From Phycisphaerales bacterium UBA1845 (GTDB lineage Bacteria; Planctomycetota; Phycisphaerae; UBA1845), in assembly GCA_002338715.1 (NCBI GenBank), contig DDIR01000088.1:318-51229 (forward strand): 50,912 bases of DNA. The letters are read 5' to 3'. Shown here piece after piece: positions 9,106-17,800 of this stretch. The position numbers and the translations under genes are program-made. Every line of letters begins with the position of its first letter. The stretch's first letter is position 1. The notes beneath the pieces are model-generated. The model searched no databases. It was given only the letters and a program-made list of their open reading frames with translations, and had not been told where the DNA came from.

Positions 9106-9711
9106 TCACCTGACATCGCGAAACCACTTTGATTCGAGGCAACTGCGCAAGCTCAACCGAGCCCGATGGATTCTCGCCCACATGTTGGTCGATGTGATCC
9201 CCAATATCGTACAAACTTCTTCGCTTTCCACGCCGTCGATTTCCCGCAAGATAAACGTGATCGCCAGTTTATCGGGCAGTGCGGCGATGCAACCCGCCAA
9301 CGTTTCCTGGAATTCGCGGTTCTCGATCAGAGTCTTGGGGTCGGCGTTCCAGGCGGATGTGTGTTCGACCCAATGTCCTTTTCGATCGAAATGCGCTTCG
9401 CCGAGAGCCTGTTGGGGTAATGCCTGATCGCCCTGGCGACGCGATTGCTTACGAAGATGGTCGATGATCTTGTGTTTGAGGATTCCAACCAGCCAGGTTC
9501 GTTCTGCCGCTTCTCCGGTGAACCGATGGCGCGCTTCGTACGCGCCCATCAGACATTCCTGCACCAAGTCCTCAGCCACTTCGCGGTCGCGCACGCGCAA
9601 CATCGCGTAGCCAAACAAAACATCACCGTGCAATCGAACCCACTGAGCAGGATCCAGCGCCCTGGGCGATGTCTTCGGCTTGGCGTGGGTCAAAGATCGC
9701 TCCGTTTTCAT
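9106..9711 (-). CDS. ECF-type RNA polymerase sigma factor
   Basis: 201-aa sigma factor with region 2 (YAMLRVRDREVAEDLVQECL, then TWLVGILKHKIIDHLRK for -10 recognition) and region 4 (CIAALPDKLAITFILREI with an HTH-like EEVCTILGITSTNMWARIHRAR) for -35 recognition. Length and order fit the extracytoplasmic-function class. The linker (about residues 95-125) is longer than average and His/Trp-rich. The gene is followed by its likely anti-sigma factor. Targets are unknown; the adjacent SDR gene and repeat do not indicate a regulon. Confidence 0.92.
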   Translation of the reverse strand: MKTERSLTHAKPKTSPRALDPAQWVRLHGDVLFGYAMLRVRDREVAEDLVQECLMGAYEARHRFTGEAAERTWLVGILKHKIIDHLRKQSRRQGDQALPQQALGEAHFDRKGHWVEHTSAWNADPKTLIENREFQETLAGCIAALPDKLAITFILREIDGVESEEVCTILGITSTNMWARIHRARLSLRSCLESKWFRDVR

Positions 9712-9847
9712 CGATTCTATTAAACCAACCCAGTACGAAAAAATATAGTCGATCCGAAGTTTAGTTTGTAAGGAACTTCGAGGTCAATCGACCAAACCTT
9801 CAAATGGATGCGCGAATGGGGGCCGGTAGGTGTGCGCGCACGCATGG

Positions 9848-9982
9848 AACACCTTGAGTCCAAACGTAGCGGCGCGACAGCGCCGTCATTCCCGCGAAGG
9901 CGGGAATCCAGGGGCAAAACGAAGTCAATCCACGTGGGTATTGGCGCCCGTGCTGTGAAGAGTGGACGAGCAAAACGCTACG
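9848..9982 (-). repeat. dispersed repeat copy B (inverted relative to copy A)
   Basis: Reverse-complement relative of 7651-7785 over about 135 bases, with scattered substitutions but the same palindromic core (GTCATTCCCGCGAAGGCGGG). The two copies bracket the SDR and sigma/anti-sigma genes at a distance of about 2.1 kb. Confidence 0.8.
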
Positions 9983-10152
9983 CGTGGATTAAAATCGTTA
10001 TAGATGATCTCAACATTCATCGATCCGCGGAAAGACCGAATATCCAACGACTCAATCCGCTTCTTGCTTTCCGTCAATTTGAAAACAAATGTGCAGCTTT
10101 TGTGGCAACGGTCCATCAAGGTCACGATGTTTCGGCTCCCTTGAATACTCAA
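9925..10152 (-). CDS. possible small protein ending inside repeat copy B
   Basis: 75-residue open frame with a TTG start, 8 bases after the AEC transporter gene on the same strand. Residues 1-55 look protein-like (IVTLMDRCHKSCTFVFKLTE, then MNVEIIYNDF). The last ~20 residues are encoded by the dispersed repeat, which suggests a host gene truncated by repeat insertion. No family recognised. It may be only a fortuitous frame. Confidence 0.3.
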   Translation of the reverse strand: MSIQGSRNIVTLMDRCHKSCTFVFKLTESKKRIESLDIRSFRGSMNVEIIYNDFNPRVAFCSSTLHSTGANTHVD

Positions 10153-10160
10153 TCAATTCC

Positions 10161-11072
10161 CTAGACGACGTAGCCGGTCAGTATCGGCAGCGTGACTGCT
10201 GAAAAAATCGTACTCATGACAATCACCGAGGCAACGACTTGTTTTTCCAGGGGATATATCTCCGCAAGAGCAAAGACCGTTATTCCAACGGGCATGCCGG
10301 CCTCGATGATGGATACGGCAAATGTGTCATTCGAAGACGCAAGTCTTGCAAATAGGAGGAAACACAGTGGCAGGGCAATGAGCTTTAGACTGCTGAGTAT
10401 CGCAACGTGTATAAGGCTTTTATCGAGTTCAATCCGTCTGACCATGAACATCCCAATTGCCAACAGGACCATCGGTGCAGCGCTGGATGCCAGAAGATCG
10501 ATGGATCGCTCAATAAATAGCGGCAATTGAAGACCGGTTGACCGAAAAAGAAGACCCGCCACGACAGACAATAGCAAGGGGCTTGTGACGATGTTCTTGG
10601 CGATGGAAGGCAAACCGGCGACGCCTCGCCCCTTCGATAGTTCGAGCATTAAAATGCCGACGGTGAAGAGGAACGCAACGTAGATGGCGATATGGATGCT
10701 GACCGAAGCATTGGATCCGGGTATGACCGACGTAATGAACGGAAACCCCAAGTAGGCGACGTTGCCATAGAAGACACAAATGACATAGGTGTTGCGGAGA
10801 GAAGTCGATAACGGCAAGAGACGCCCGATTAGATGCATGAGAATCACGACTGCGAACAGAAATAGAATGTTACAGGCGATGGTGCGGGTCTCCAATATGC
10901 CACCTGCCGGTATCTTCATGAGGCTTGAAAACACGATGGCAGGAAACCCCAGGTACAACCCGAACTTGTTAAACACCTCGATCCACTTGTCGTCTGCTGC
11001 TGTCAACCTAAGAGCAGCGCCGATGGCAATAAGAACGTACAAGGGCACGACGGTGTAGAAAATAGAACCCAT
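10161..11072 (-). CDS. AEC-family (auxin efflux carrier) transporter
   Basis: 303-aa integral membrane protein, hydrophobic throughout, with roughly ten transmembrane helices arranged as two halves. The start MGSIFYTVVPLYVLIAIGAALR, the FGLYLGFPAIVFSSL segment in helix 2 and the C-terminal EAGMPVGITVFALAEIYPLE with conserved MP-x-G are typical of the AEC/MdcF family, which exports or imports small organic anions. The substrate is unknown. The gene is solitary and on the same strand as the sigma genes but 0.4 kb from them. Confidence 0.85.
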   Translation of the reverse strand: MGSIFYTVVPLYVLIAIGAALRLTAADDKWIEVFNKFGLYLGFPAIVFSSLMKIPAGGILETRTIACNILFLFAVVILMHLIGRLLPLSTSLRNTYVICVFYGNVAYLGFPFITSVIPGSNASVSIHIAIYVAFLFTVGILMLELSKGRGVAGLPSIAKNIVTSPLLLSVVAGLLFRSTGLQLPLFIERSIDLLASSAAPMVLLAIGMFMVRRIELDKSLIHVAILSSLKLIALPLCFLLFARLASSNDTFAVSIIEAGMPVGITVFALAEIYPLEKQVVASVIVMSTIFSAVTLPILTGYVV

Positions 11073-11124
11073 TGTGGCTCCATTGCGTTGGTTTGCGGGA
11101 CAAATGCCCTAACGACATTGCACG

Positions 11125-11595
11125 CTAGAAGTCAAATGGGATCGAGTTCGCTGTCTCCCGCTTGTCCTTGGGCATGAAGTGAGTGTACCGCTGGGTGGTC
11201 CGCTGGTCCACGTGACCGGCGAACGCCGCGATCTGATCCCATGTCTTCCCCTGAGCCATCAATACCGAGACGAATGAAGGACGCAGGGCGCGATACCCGT
11301 CGAGCCGTTTGAAGTCCGTACCCTTCACCCGCCTTTTGAACAGGCGATTCGCCTTGTCCGCACGACGCGGCTCGACCGTCCTCCTGCTTTTGCCCTTCCA
11401 ACGCACGTGGCTGCCGCTGTGGTTGAACGTATCGAAGACCGGGAACATGATCTCGCATCGCTTCGGCAGCGTCTTGACGCATTCCGTCACCGCATTGGCC
11501 ACGAAATGCCGAAGCTCGATAGTGAGGCTGATCGAAGGAATTCGAAGTCGGATCGAATCGTTCCGTGGCGCTGGGGTGGCGCGGCGACGGTACAA
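11125..11595 (-). pseudogene. tyrosine recombinase/integrase, C-terminal remnant
   Basis: Residues about 95-150 carry the end of a phage-type integrase: YRALRPSFVSVLMAQG corresponds to the usual H-x-x-R box, where the His is replaced by Tyr. It is followed by AFAGHVDQRTTQRYTHFMP with the GH pair and the nucleophilic Tyr. The N-terminal core-binding and arm domains and the first catalytic Arg box are missing or unrecognisable, so this is a fragment of a family normally about 300-400 aa. It lies next to tRNA-derived sequence (11656-11669 and 12273-12314), which fits an integrase that once used a tRNA attachment site. Confidence 0.65.
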
Positions 11596-11723
11596 ACAAC
11601 AAAGGACTCACGCCAATTGTTGACGCAAGTCCTTGTTGTTATTTGGTTTGAATTATCGGGGCGAGAGGACACCAGTTGAACTTCTTGTGACTGGGGCGTG
11701 TCATCGTCCGCTCTTGTTCGGTA

Positions 11724-12086
11724 TTACTGGACACGTTGATCGAGCCCATTGATCAATCCGCTGATCATTTTGGCAATGACCTCCAAGCGCTCGTGCAGTC
11801 CAAGTGCGGTCTCATCGCTGACCATACCACGACGACGCGCAACTTCAATCAAGGGGACACATTCTTGCGCTGAGCCTCGTGCGATGGTGAAGAAGTTGCG
11901 GCGATCCGGCTTCGTGAAACGACCGTTGCCTTCAGCGATGTTGGCCGCGATTGATAGCGCCGCACGATTCAATTGATCGACCAAATATCCATAGCCTCTT
12001 GGAAACGCTTCTGTTAATCGGGCAACTTCGTCGGCTAGATCGACCGACTTCAGGTAGACTTCCAGCTTTTCGAACATGAATGGCAT
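11724..12086 (-). CDS. four-helix-bundle protein (S23/IVS-encoded type)
   Basis: 120-aa helical protein matching the four-helix-bundle family related to the intervening-sequence-encoded protein of 23S rRNA genes. Hallmarks are FEKLEVYLKSVDLADEV at the start, QLNRAALSIAANIAEGNGR in the middle and FTIARGSAQECVPL after it. The function of the family is unknown; members are common as single genes in mobile or variable regions. The start at 12086 (MPFMFEKL) fits the family; an upstream ATG at 12122 would add 12 residues. Short direct and inverted decamers lie just upstream. Confidence 0.85.
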   Translation of the reverse strand: MPFMFEKLEVYLKSVDLADEVARLTEAFPRGYGYLVDQLNRAALSIAANIAEGNGRFTKPDRRNFFTIARGSAQECVPLIEVARRRGMVSDETALGLHERLEVIAKMISGLINGLDQRVQ

Positions 12087-12127
12087 GGCGAAGTCCGGAG
12101 AAGTGGAACGGATGAACGACAACGGCT

Positions 12128-12242
12128 GAGCAGGTGATCAGTTGAGCAGGAGACCGCAGGTGAGGCCATCGTGCGGCGAACGCACAGCGTGCCCAGGTGT
12201 ATGTCGTTTCACCTGCTCACCTGTTCCTGTGCTCACCTGCTC
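12128..12242. repeat. short repeated decamers upstream of the four-helix-bundle gene
   Basis: TCACCTGCTC occurs at 12209-12218 and 12233-12242, and its reverse complement GAGCAGGTGA at 12128-12137, with further partial copies (CACCTGTTC, AGTTGAGCAGG). They could pair into a hairpin in the leader of the downstream gene. Confidence 0.55.
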
Positions 12243-12271
12243 TATTTTTTGCCAGCAAAGCGTGGCAAAAA

Positions 12272-12314
<43 letters not shown>

Positions 12315-12490
12315 GGGCCGAATCCCGTGCTTACCAACGCCGAAACCTCGCTTATTGGTATACCAAAGCGGTTAGCTCATTGCAATCATTGCATTGATTG
12401 AGCGCGATTGCACCCGATTGCGGTTAGACTAACCGGTATGACTGTTGCCAGTTTTCTGTTCACATTCGTTCGCCACAGACGCGCGATCGA

Positions 12491-12838
12491 TCAATTGAAA
12501 CTGAGGACACAGCTGTCGCACGACAGCACTTCAATAGCTGGACGCTGTGCTGACTGCGCAAAAATAATCATTGCAGATGTGAGGTCGAACGTTGGTTTGG
12601 GCGTGGGCGGAGAAAGTGGCGGAGCGACGCCGTTGATTCTGAGGGTCAAGTAACGCTCGATTTCCATTCGGTTACGGATCTCAGCATCATATTCGTCTGA
12701 TGGGACGGACGTGATCGTGTCTTCGGATACGAAAGTTTCCAATCCGTCGAGAAATCGAACGCGAGGTGTATCCCCCGACAAGACAACCTCGCCAAGGCCG
12801 TGGAAGCGCGATCGAACCGATTCGCCCCTGTAGAACAT
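12491..12838 (-). CDS. small protein, paralogue A of a pair (SH3-like barrel suspected)
   Basis: 115-aa protein of unknown function. Residues 4-50 (GESVRSRFHGLGEVVLSGD, then PRVRFLDGLETFVSEDTI) align with the product of 13369-13692 (GDAVRSLQFGLG, VRFLCGIERLV). The pattern 'G-D/E-x-V-R-S-x-F-G-L-G-x-V ... V-R-F-L-x-G' resembles the small beta-barrel of UvrD C-terminal/DUF3553-type domains; that assignment is inference. The C-terminal half is a different, Pro-rich tail. ATG 12838 is chosen; a GTG at 12856 is also possible. Confidence 0.55.
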   Translation of the reverse strand: MFYRGESVRSRFHGLGEVVLSGDTPRVRFLDGLETFVSEDTITSVPSDEYDAEIRNRMEIERYLTLRINGVAPPLSPPTPKPTFDLTSAMIIFAQSAQRPAIEVLSCDSCVLSFN

Positions 12839-12856
12839 GCATTCAGTATCGCACAC

Positions 12857-13174
12857 GGTGATCCAGGCATCAATAATTGCCTTATCCGGTCGGTACCGGG
12901 TGCCTAATGAAATGCACCCGCGAGTGACTAGCTTCGCGGTTCAAGCCGATCGCCTTTACCGCCTATTAAGAACTCCACGGCGGAACGCAACGGCAGCTTA
13001 ATTTCCAGCGTTTCCGGCGCTAGTATAGAAAGGGGCTTTACGCTTCAGGAATTTCGGTCGTCAGAAGATCACATCATCCTCGAACCGTCGGCACAACATG
13101 ATGCGGCACCGGCCGCCTGGCGACCGTACGTGTCAATCGGAAAAATAACCGAATCGCACCCATCGGCTGCCAAG
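12857..13174. other. intergenic stretch, nothing recognised
   Basis: About 320 bases inside the decayed island. No open frame with family resemblance, no tRNA and no clear terminator was seen. Confidence 0.35.
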
Positions 13175-13336
13175 TCACACGCCAGGAATGGCCTCCAGCT
13201 CTGCAATGGCAATGGACAATTCTCTGCTCAGCGCCATCAGGCTTTTTATTGTCTCCGGCACAACCACCATTGCTTCCCGACGGCCTGCCTCGTCCGTCAC
13301 CTGCGAATGGCTCGTTGGCAGTTGCGATGTAAACAT
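13175..13336 (-). CDS. possible 53-aa protein
   Basis: Short ATG-started frame whose C-terminal part forms a regular amphipathic helix (VVPETIKSLMALSRELSIAI, ending ELEAIPGV). It lies between the two paralogous small genes, on their strand, with 32 bases to the gene on its upstream side. No good ribosome binding site and no known family, so weakly supported. Confidence 0.35.
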   Translation of the reverse strand: MFTSQLPTSHSQVTDEAGRREAMVVVPETIKSLMALSRELSIAIAELEAIPGV

Positions 13337-13368
13337 CGTTGAGAATTGCCTGCCGAGTTAGAAGATCA

Positions 13369-13692
13369 TTAAACTATCTCGTCCTGGTCATCCGTATGAA
13401 AACCGCCCAGTTGCCGCCTAATCCCGAAAGCCATCCACTTCGCCGTTCCCGCGTCGGTGGCCCAGCGGTGCGTCACCAATTCCACCGCAGCGGTGCTCGC
13501 CACCGTATCGCAAAACTTCTGTTCGGGAACAATGTCCAAGGTCTCGTTTGGGACCAGCCGTTCAATTCCGCACAAGAAGCGCACGGCTGGATCGTCGCCC
13601 CCGATTGCATCCCGCCCCAAGCCGAATTGAAGCGAGCGGACCGCATCGCCGGGCTGGAGTGGGCCTGTATCAACGAACTCAGATTTGTTCAT
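13369..13692 (-). CDS. small protein, paralogue B of a pair (SH3-like barrel suspected)
   Basis: 107-aa protein. Residues 13-58 (PGDAVRSLQFGLG, GGDDPAVRFLCGIERLV, IVPE) match the N-terminal domain of the product of 12491-12838. The C-terminal half is unrelated to that of its partner. Function unknown; a shared nucleic-acid or protein-binding barrel is a guess. It sits immediately beside the broken RAYT gene. Confidence 0.55.
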   Translation of the reverse strand: MNKSEFVDTGPLQPGDAVRSLQFGLGRDAIGGDDPAVRFLCGIERLVPNETLDIVPEQKFCDTVASTAAVELVTHRWATDAGTAKWMAFGIRRQLGGFHTDDQDEIV

Positions 13693-13734
13693 GCGGACAT
13701 TTTACAGCATTCGACACTGTCTCGACCAAACAGC

Positions 13735-14142
13735 TTACCGCCAGACCGCTCGCACCATGCGAGTCCGCACGGGATTCCGCTCGACCTAGCGGACGGTGTT
13801 CATGAAATACGACTCGTCCGGCGGACTGGAAAAGTAGCGATTCTGCCAAAGATGTCCGCTGCGGCCGTGCAGTTTGTTGACGTAGCGCGTGTAGAAATAG
13901 TGTGCGCGGCCGATGCCCTTGGCCAGCGAATCTTCACGCTCCGGGGTGGCCACGATGTGCACATGGTTGGTCATCAGGCAGTACGCGTGAATCGTCAGGC
14001 CGTACTGCTCGGCTTTGGCCTGCAGCATGCCGAGGTATCGATGCCGATCGTCATCGACAAAGAAAACGTCCCGCCGGTTGTTCCCCCGCTGGGTGATGTG
14101 ATGAGGAACGCCGACAACCACAGCCCTCGCTTCACGCGTCAT
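13735..14142 (-). pseudogene. REP-associated tyrosine transposase (RAYT/Y1 type), broken
   Basis: Reads as a Y1 transposase: HHITQRGNNRRDVFFVDDD at the start, the HUH motif in MTNHVHIVATP, and the Tyr-containing helix AHYFYTRYVN followed by GHLWQNRYFSSP. After FMNTVR an in-frame TAG (13786-13788) occurs where the family normally has Tyr. The frame then continues VERNPVRTRMVRAVWR, exactly the expected family sequence, before a TAA (13735-13737), again at a usual Tyr position. The C terminus is lost beyond that. Members act on REP palindromes; the dispersed palindromic repeats at 7.7 and 9.9 kb may be such substrates. Confidence 0.8.
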
Positions 14143-14231
14143 GCCGACAGGCTAACATCGGGTCGGATAAATGTCCAGAAAGTAATAACTGTCCTGACTT
14201 ATTTGGTAGTTGTCTGGTATTGGAATAGGCT

Positions 14232-14819
14232 TTAATATTCCTCGTAGTAAACACCTGTAACTATGCCATTGTTTACCAAGACATCGAACAAGATTGGAGA
14301 GTAAGACAATCTCTTTGTCCCCAGCGATTCGATACAAGCCACTAGCGCCTGGGTGTCTGTCTTCGATAAATCCTGATTCTTGTAGGATAGCAATCGCCTA
14401 CAGTCAATTGAATCGCGTATGACTTGTGGAATGTGTCTCAGGAGCATCTCGATATCTTCAATTGGTACCGATTCACCACTAGGTCTGCGTATCCAAATAT
14501 CCAAGGTTTCGCTGTCTTTGGAATACCGCATGCACACAATTTCACTAGCATCAGAATCTGACTCGAAAGTCAATTCAGTCTGTGAAGGAATACCAAAAAT
14601 ATCGATAACTTGATCCTGACTCTTGGCAATCATGCAACGGCTGGTTTTTACGTACTCGGCAATTTTCCGTCGTTCGTCCCAGGACGCCCGCCTCCAATCA
14701 GATTTCAATTGCGAAAGCGCAGAACCATATCTCGGATATCCAGCGAATATCAAGAGTATCAGTATCACGATAGACGTGAAGAAGAGCAGCTTACGCCGGA
14801 CAGTCATAGAAAACTCCAT
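14232..14819 (-). CDS. membrane-anchored protein, candidate immunity partner of the Rhs tip
   Basis: 195-aa protein with an N-terminal membrane segment (LLFFTSIVILILLIFAGY) and a soluble domain of about 150 residues with no family I recognise. It starts 24 bases after the Rhs gene on the same strand, the position where polymorphic-toxin immunity genes sit, and is visibly more AT-rich than the surroundings, as such cargo often is. Both points support an immunity role by inference only. The start at 14819 (MEFSMTVRRK) is preferred; ATG 14834 would also fit before the Rhs stop. Confidence 0.6.
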   Translation of the reverse strand: MEFSMTVRRKLLFFTSIVILILLIFAGYPRYGSALSQLKSDWRRASWDERRKIAEYVKTSRCMIAKSQDQVIDIFGIPSQTELTFESDSDASEIVCMRYSKDSETLDIWIRRPSGESVPIEDIEMLLRHIPQVIRDSIDCRRLLSYKNQDLSKTDTQALVACIESLGTKRLSYSPILFDVLVNNGIVTGVYYEEY

Positions 14820-14843
14820 TGTGAGTTTACGCATGAATCAACG

Positions 14844-17800
14844 CTAGCAGCCTGGAAAAGTCGGATTGGGCGGTGCCGGACCGGGGCCTTCACACGTAAA
14901 TGCTTGACTAGGAGGAGGTAGCGGTGAACTCGCCGTCGGACAATTGGCACCGGTATCTGTGGTCACCTTGTCAAAGCATGTTGAAGCACAATCGGCCCCA
15001 GCCGACGCAATCATTCGGCCAAGTCTGTTATTGTGTTGATCCATTTGTTCAAAACCCGCACTCTGATTATTAGCTTTGCCGCAAGCTTCGTGGACATCAC
15101 CACATTTTTGAGCAGTTGACGCACCGAGCGCTTTCGCCGCTATGCATTGACCATAGCAATGACGAAACGCCTTTCTACGAGTGCGTTCGTCGCTTGGGTC
15201 CGGAAATCTCCCTTTGGCGAGCATAGTAGCCCAACTTCCTCTCTCCCTGCATTTATTTGCGTCTAACGGTCCGACGTGCAGGAGAGCTGTGATTACCTCG
15301 CCACAGCTGCAGCAAAGAAAACAGCATGGCATAATAATCATGCCATTCTTGCCTAATGGATCTCGGACGACTATTGGATTTCGACTAAGTGCTGTTTTGT
15401 CATTTAAGCCGTCGATGTATTTCAATGGGTCCCGCTGCTGGAACCTTCCTGGATTCGGTATGTATTGCCGAGCACGATTCTGATACGACGCAATTTCGGC
15501 ATCGAATACGAGACCTTGGTGTCCATGAGCATTCCCGCGTTGACTCTCCGTTGCTGCAGGGATTCTCGCGAGTTCGTTGTCGGTGGTCAGCGTGTTGATG
15601 TAATCACTGATCGCGGTTTGATCCGCGCTATCCACATCGCCATCGGCATCGGCATCCATTCTGCGGCAATCGCCGGTGGCCGTGCCGGTGCAGGTGCCGT
15701 TGGTTGTGACGGCAAAGTCATCTGCATCCACATCACCATCATCATCATAATCAAACGGATGCGAATCCACCGCCACCTCAAGCTGCCCGTATGGCGAGTA
15801 GTAATTGCGTTCGATCTGCCTGGCCGTCAGGTCGGTCGTGCCGGTGACGTTGTAATTGGCGTCCTGGTGGACGTAGACACGGCCCATGTCGGCAATGCGT
15901 TGCCCGACGACCTCGTCGATGTATTGCGTCCCGTGGTACACTTGCGTCTTCAGATTCCCGCTGCCGTCCCGCGTCTCGATGATCTGATTGCTGTTGTGAT
16001 AATACTCCGTCACGCCGTCGAGGTCACCGGAATTCGACACGGTTTTCACGACGCGCCGCCCAAGACCGTCGAAGGCGGCTTCGTGGATGGTCACGTCCGT
16101 ATCGTCCAGCGTGGCTTTAACAAGTCGATTCCAGGCGTCGTAGGTGTATTTGAAGTTCCCGTCGAAGGTCAGATTGCCGTTGTCGTCGTACGTGGGGGTA
16201 ATGTCCGTACTGCCGAATGCGTCGTTGATGACGAGATCGTCCCCGGCATCGTCGATGTCGTCGTCGGAATTGCCGTCGTAACCGACTTTCACGTTGTCGA
16301 AAATGGCATTCTCGCCTGCAAGGGCCACCGAACCGGCTTCAATGTCAAGACCGTTGGTATTGACGATCTTCGACGTACTGTCCACCCAAACTTCGACATC
16401 GTCATTGGCATCCACGCGCACTTTCAGCGTAACGTTTGATGCAGTCGTATAGGTCGTGCTGTCCACGACGGATTCCTTGCCGCGCACAACCTGAATCAAC
16501 TCAATCGGCCCGGAACCTCCGCCAGTGTCTTCACCGAGTCGCACCGCGTAGTAATTGTCCGGATCAACGTATCGGAATTTCAGTTCGGCATCTTCGCCGC
16601 CGTTAAGATCGATGTCGGCTTGGGCGATGTAGGCATCGTCACCAGCCCACTCCAGACGTGCCTCGCCACCCCAATCGTTGGACTCGACCCTGAAATTGTC
16701 ATTCGTGCCGTCCAAGGTCGTCTTGGCCGTACTGGCCCAACGCGGCGCGGCCGCATTGACCTGATCGATTCGCGTCACACTGAGATCATCGAAATCAACA
16801 GATTGGCAGAAAGCAACGAGTCCAAAGTACCCATCATTTAGATCTTCAGTCGAATCATAAGAATCTGCGTGAACAAGCGTACTTCCATCCCAAATCCGGT
16901 ATTCGATGTGCCGTTGACGTTTCTCCACGTCGATTCTGTATGTCGTCCCGGTCGAGATTGTGACAGACGAACCCTGAATGTATTGGAAGGCTCCTCCGCT
17001 GCCCCGCGACAACGTGACCGCCCCAGGTGAACCAGCGCTAATCGTCACAGCGTACTTATTATAGCCGCTACCCGAGCTCTTGGCGATAATCAACCCACCT
17101 CCCTTTGAGCCCGCTGGTACACTCGCAACCGGTAGCTTCACAGTAACGCTCATGTGGGAATCACCCACTATTGCGTCTCCCAGAATCCTTGCAGGTAGAT
17201 CGAATATACCCAATCCCGTAGATGACATTTTCCCGCTAGAAACACTCCAGGATCCGTCTTGAGTCGACCATATCGGCGACATTGTTGAGCCAAAGTCATC
17301 ATGGACGATTTGTGCTTGGCCTGCGGAGTTGGCTCGGGCGAGCGTGGTGATTTCATTCGTGGCATTTACGGAATGCGTAAATGTCGCACTGGCACTGTTT
17401 TGCTTGAAGCCACCGGCGGTGGGCGTGAGATTGCCCAACAGGTCCATGTCATAATCGCGGACGAGATCGCTGAGTTCGATATTCCCGCTTACCAGAATGC
17501 CTTCATCCTGCTGCGTCAGCCGGTTGAGATCGTCATAGGTCAGGACTTGCGATCGCCCCTTGAATACGGCGTTCGCGATTGCAGTGGGGTTGCCTGACCG
17601 ATCATGCGCGTACACCCGTCGATCGAAATCAACATCGCTCATCCCGCTGAAGTCGGTGAACTTCATGTCGGCAATGCGCCCAAATTGATCCAGCCCGGCG
17701 TACATGCCAGTTGTCCCATGCCACAAATCGGTGCGCGTGTCGTTTCCGGCGAGTCCCGAACCTGAAGCATGATTGCGCCGCACCATTCGCCGCATCCCAT

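Noticed and set aside
15465..16439. Long plus-strand open frame (324 codons) inside the Rhs region
   Set aside because: It is antisense to the Rhs gene, whose signal peptide, YD repeats and core motifs are unambiguous. The frame shows no domain and its composition reflects Asp/Gly-rich antisense codons.
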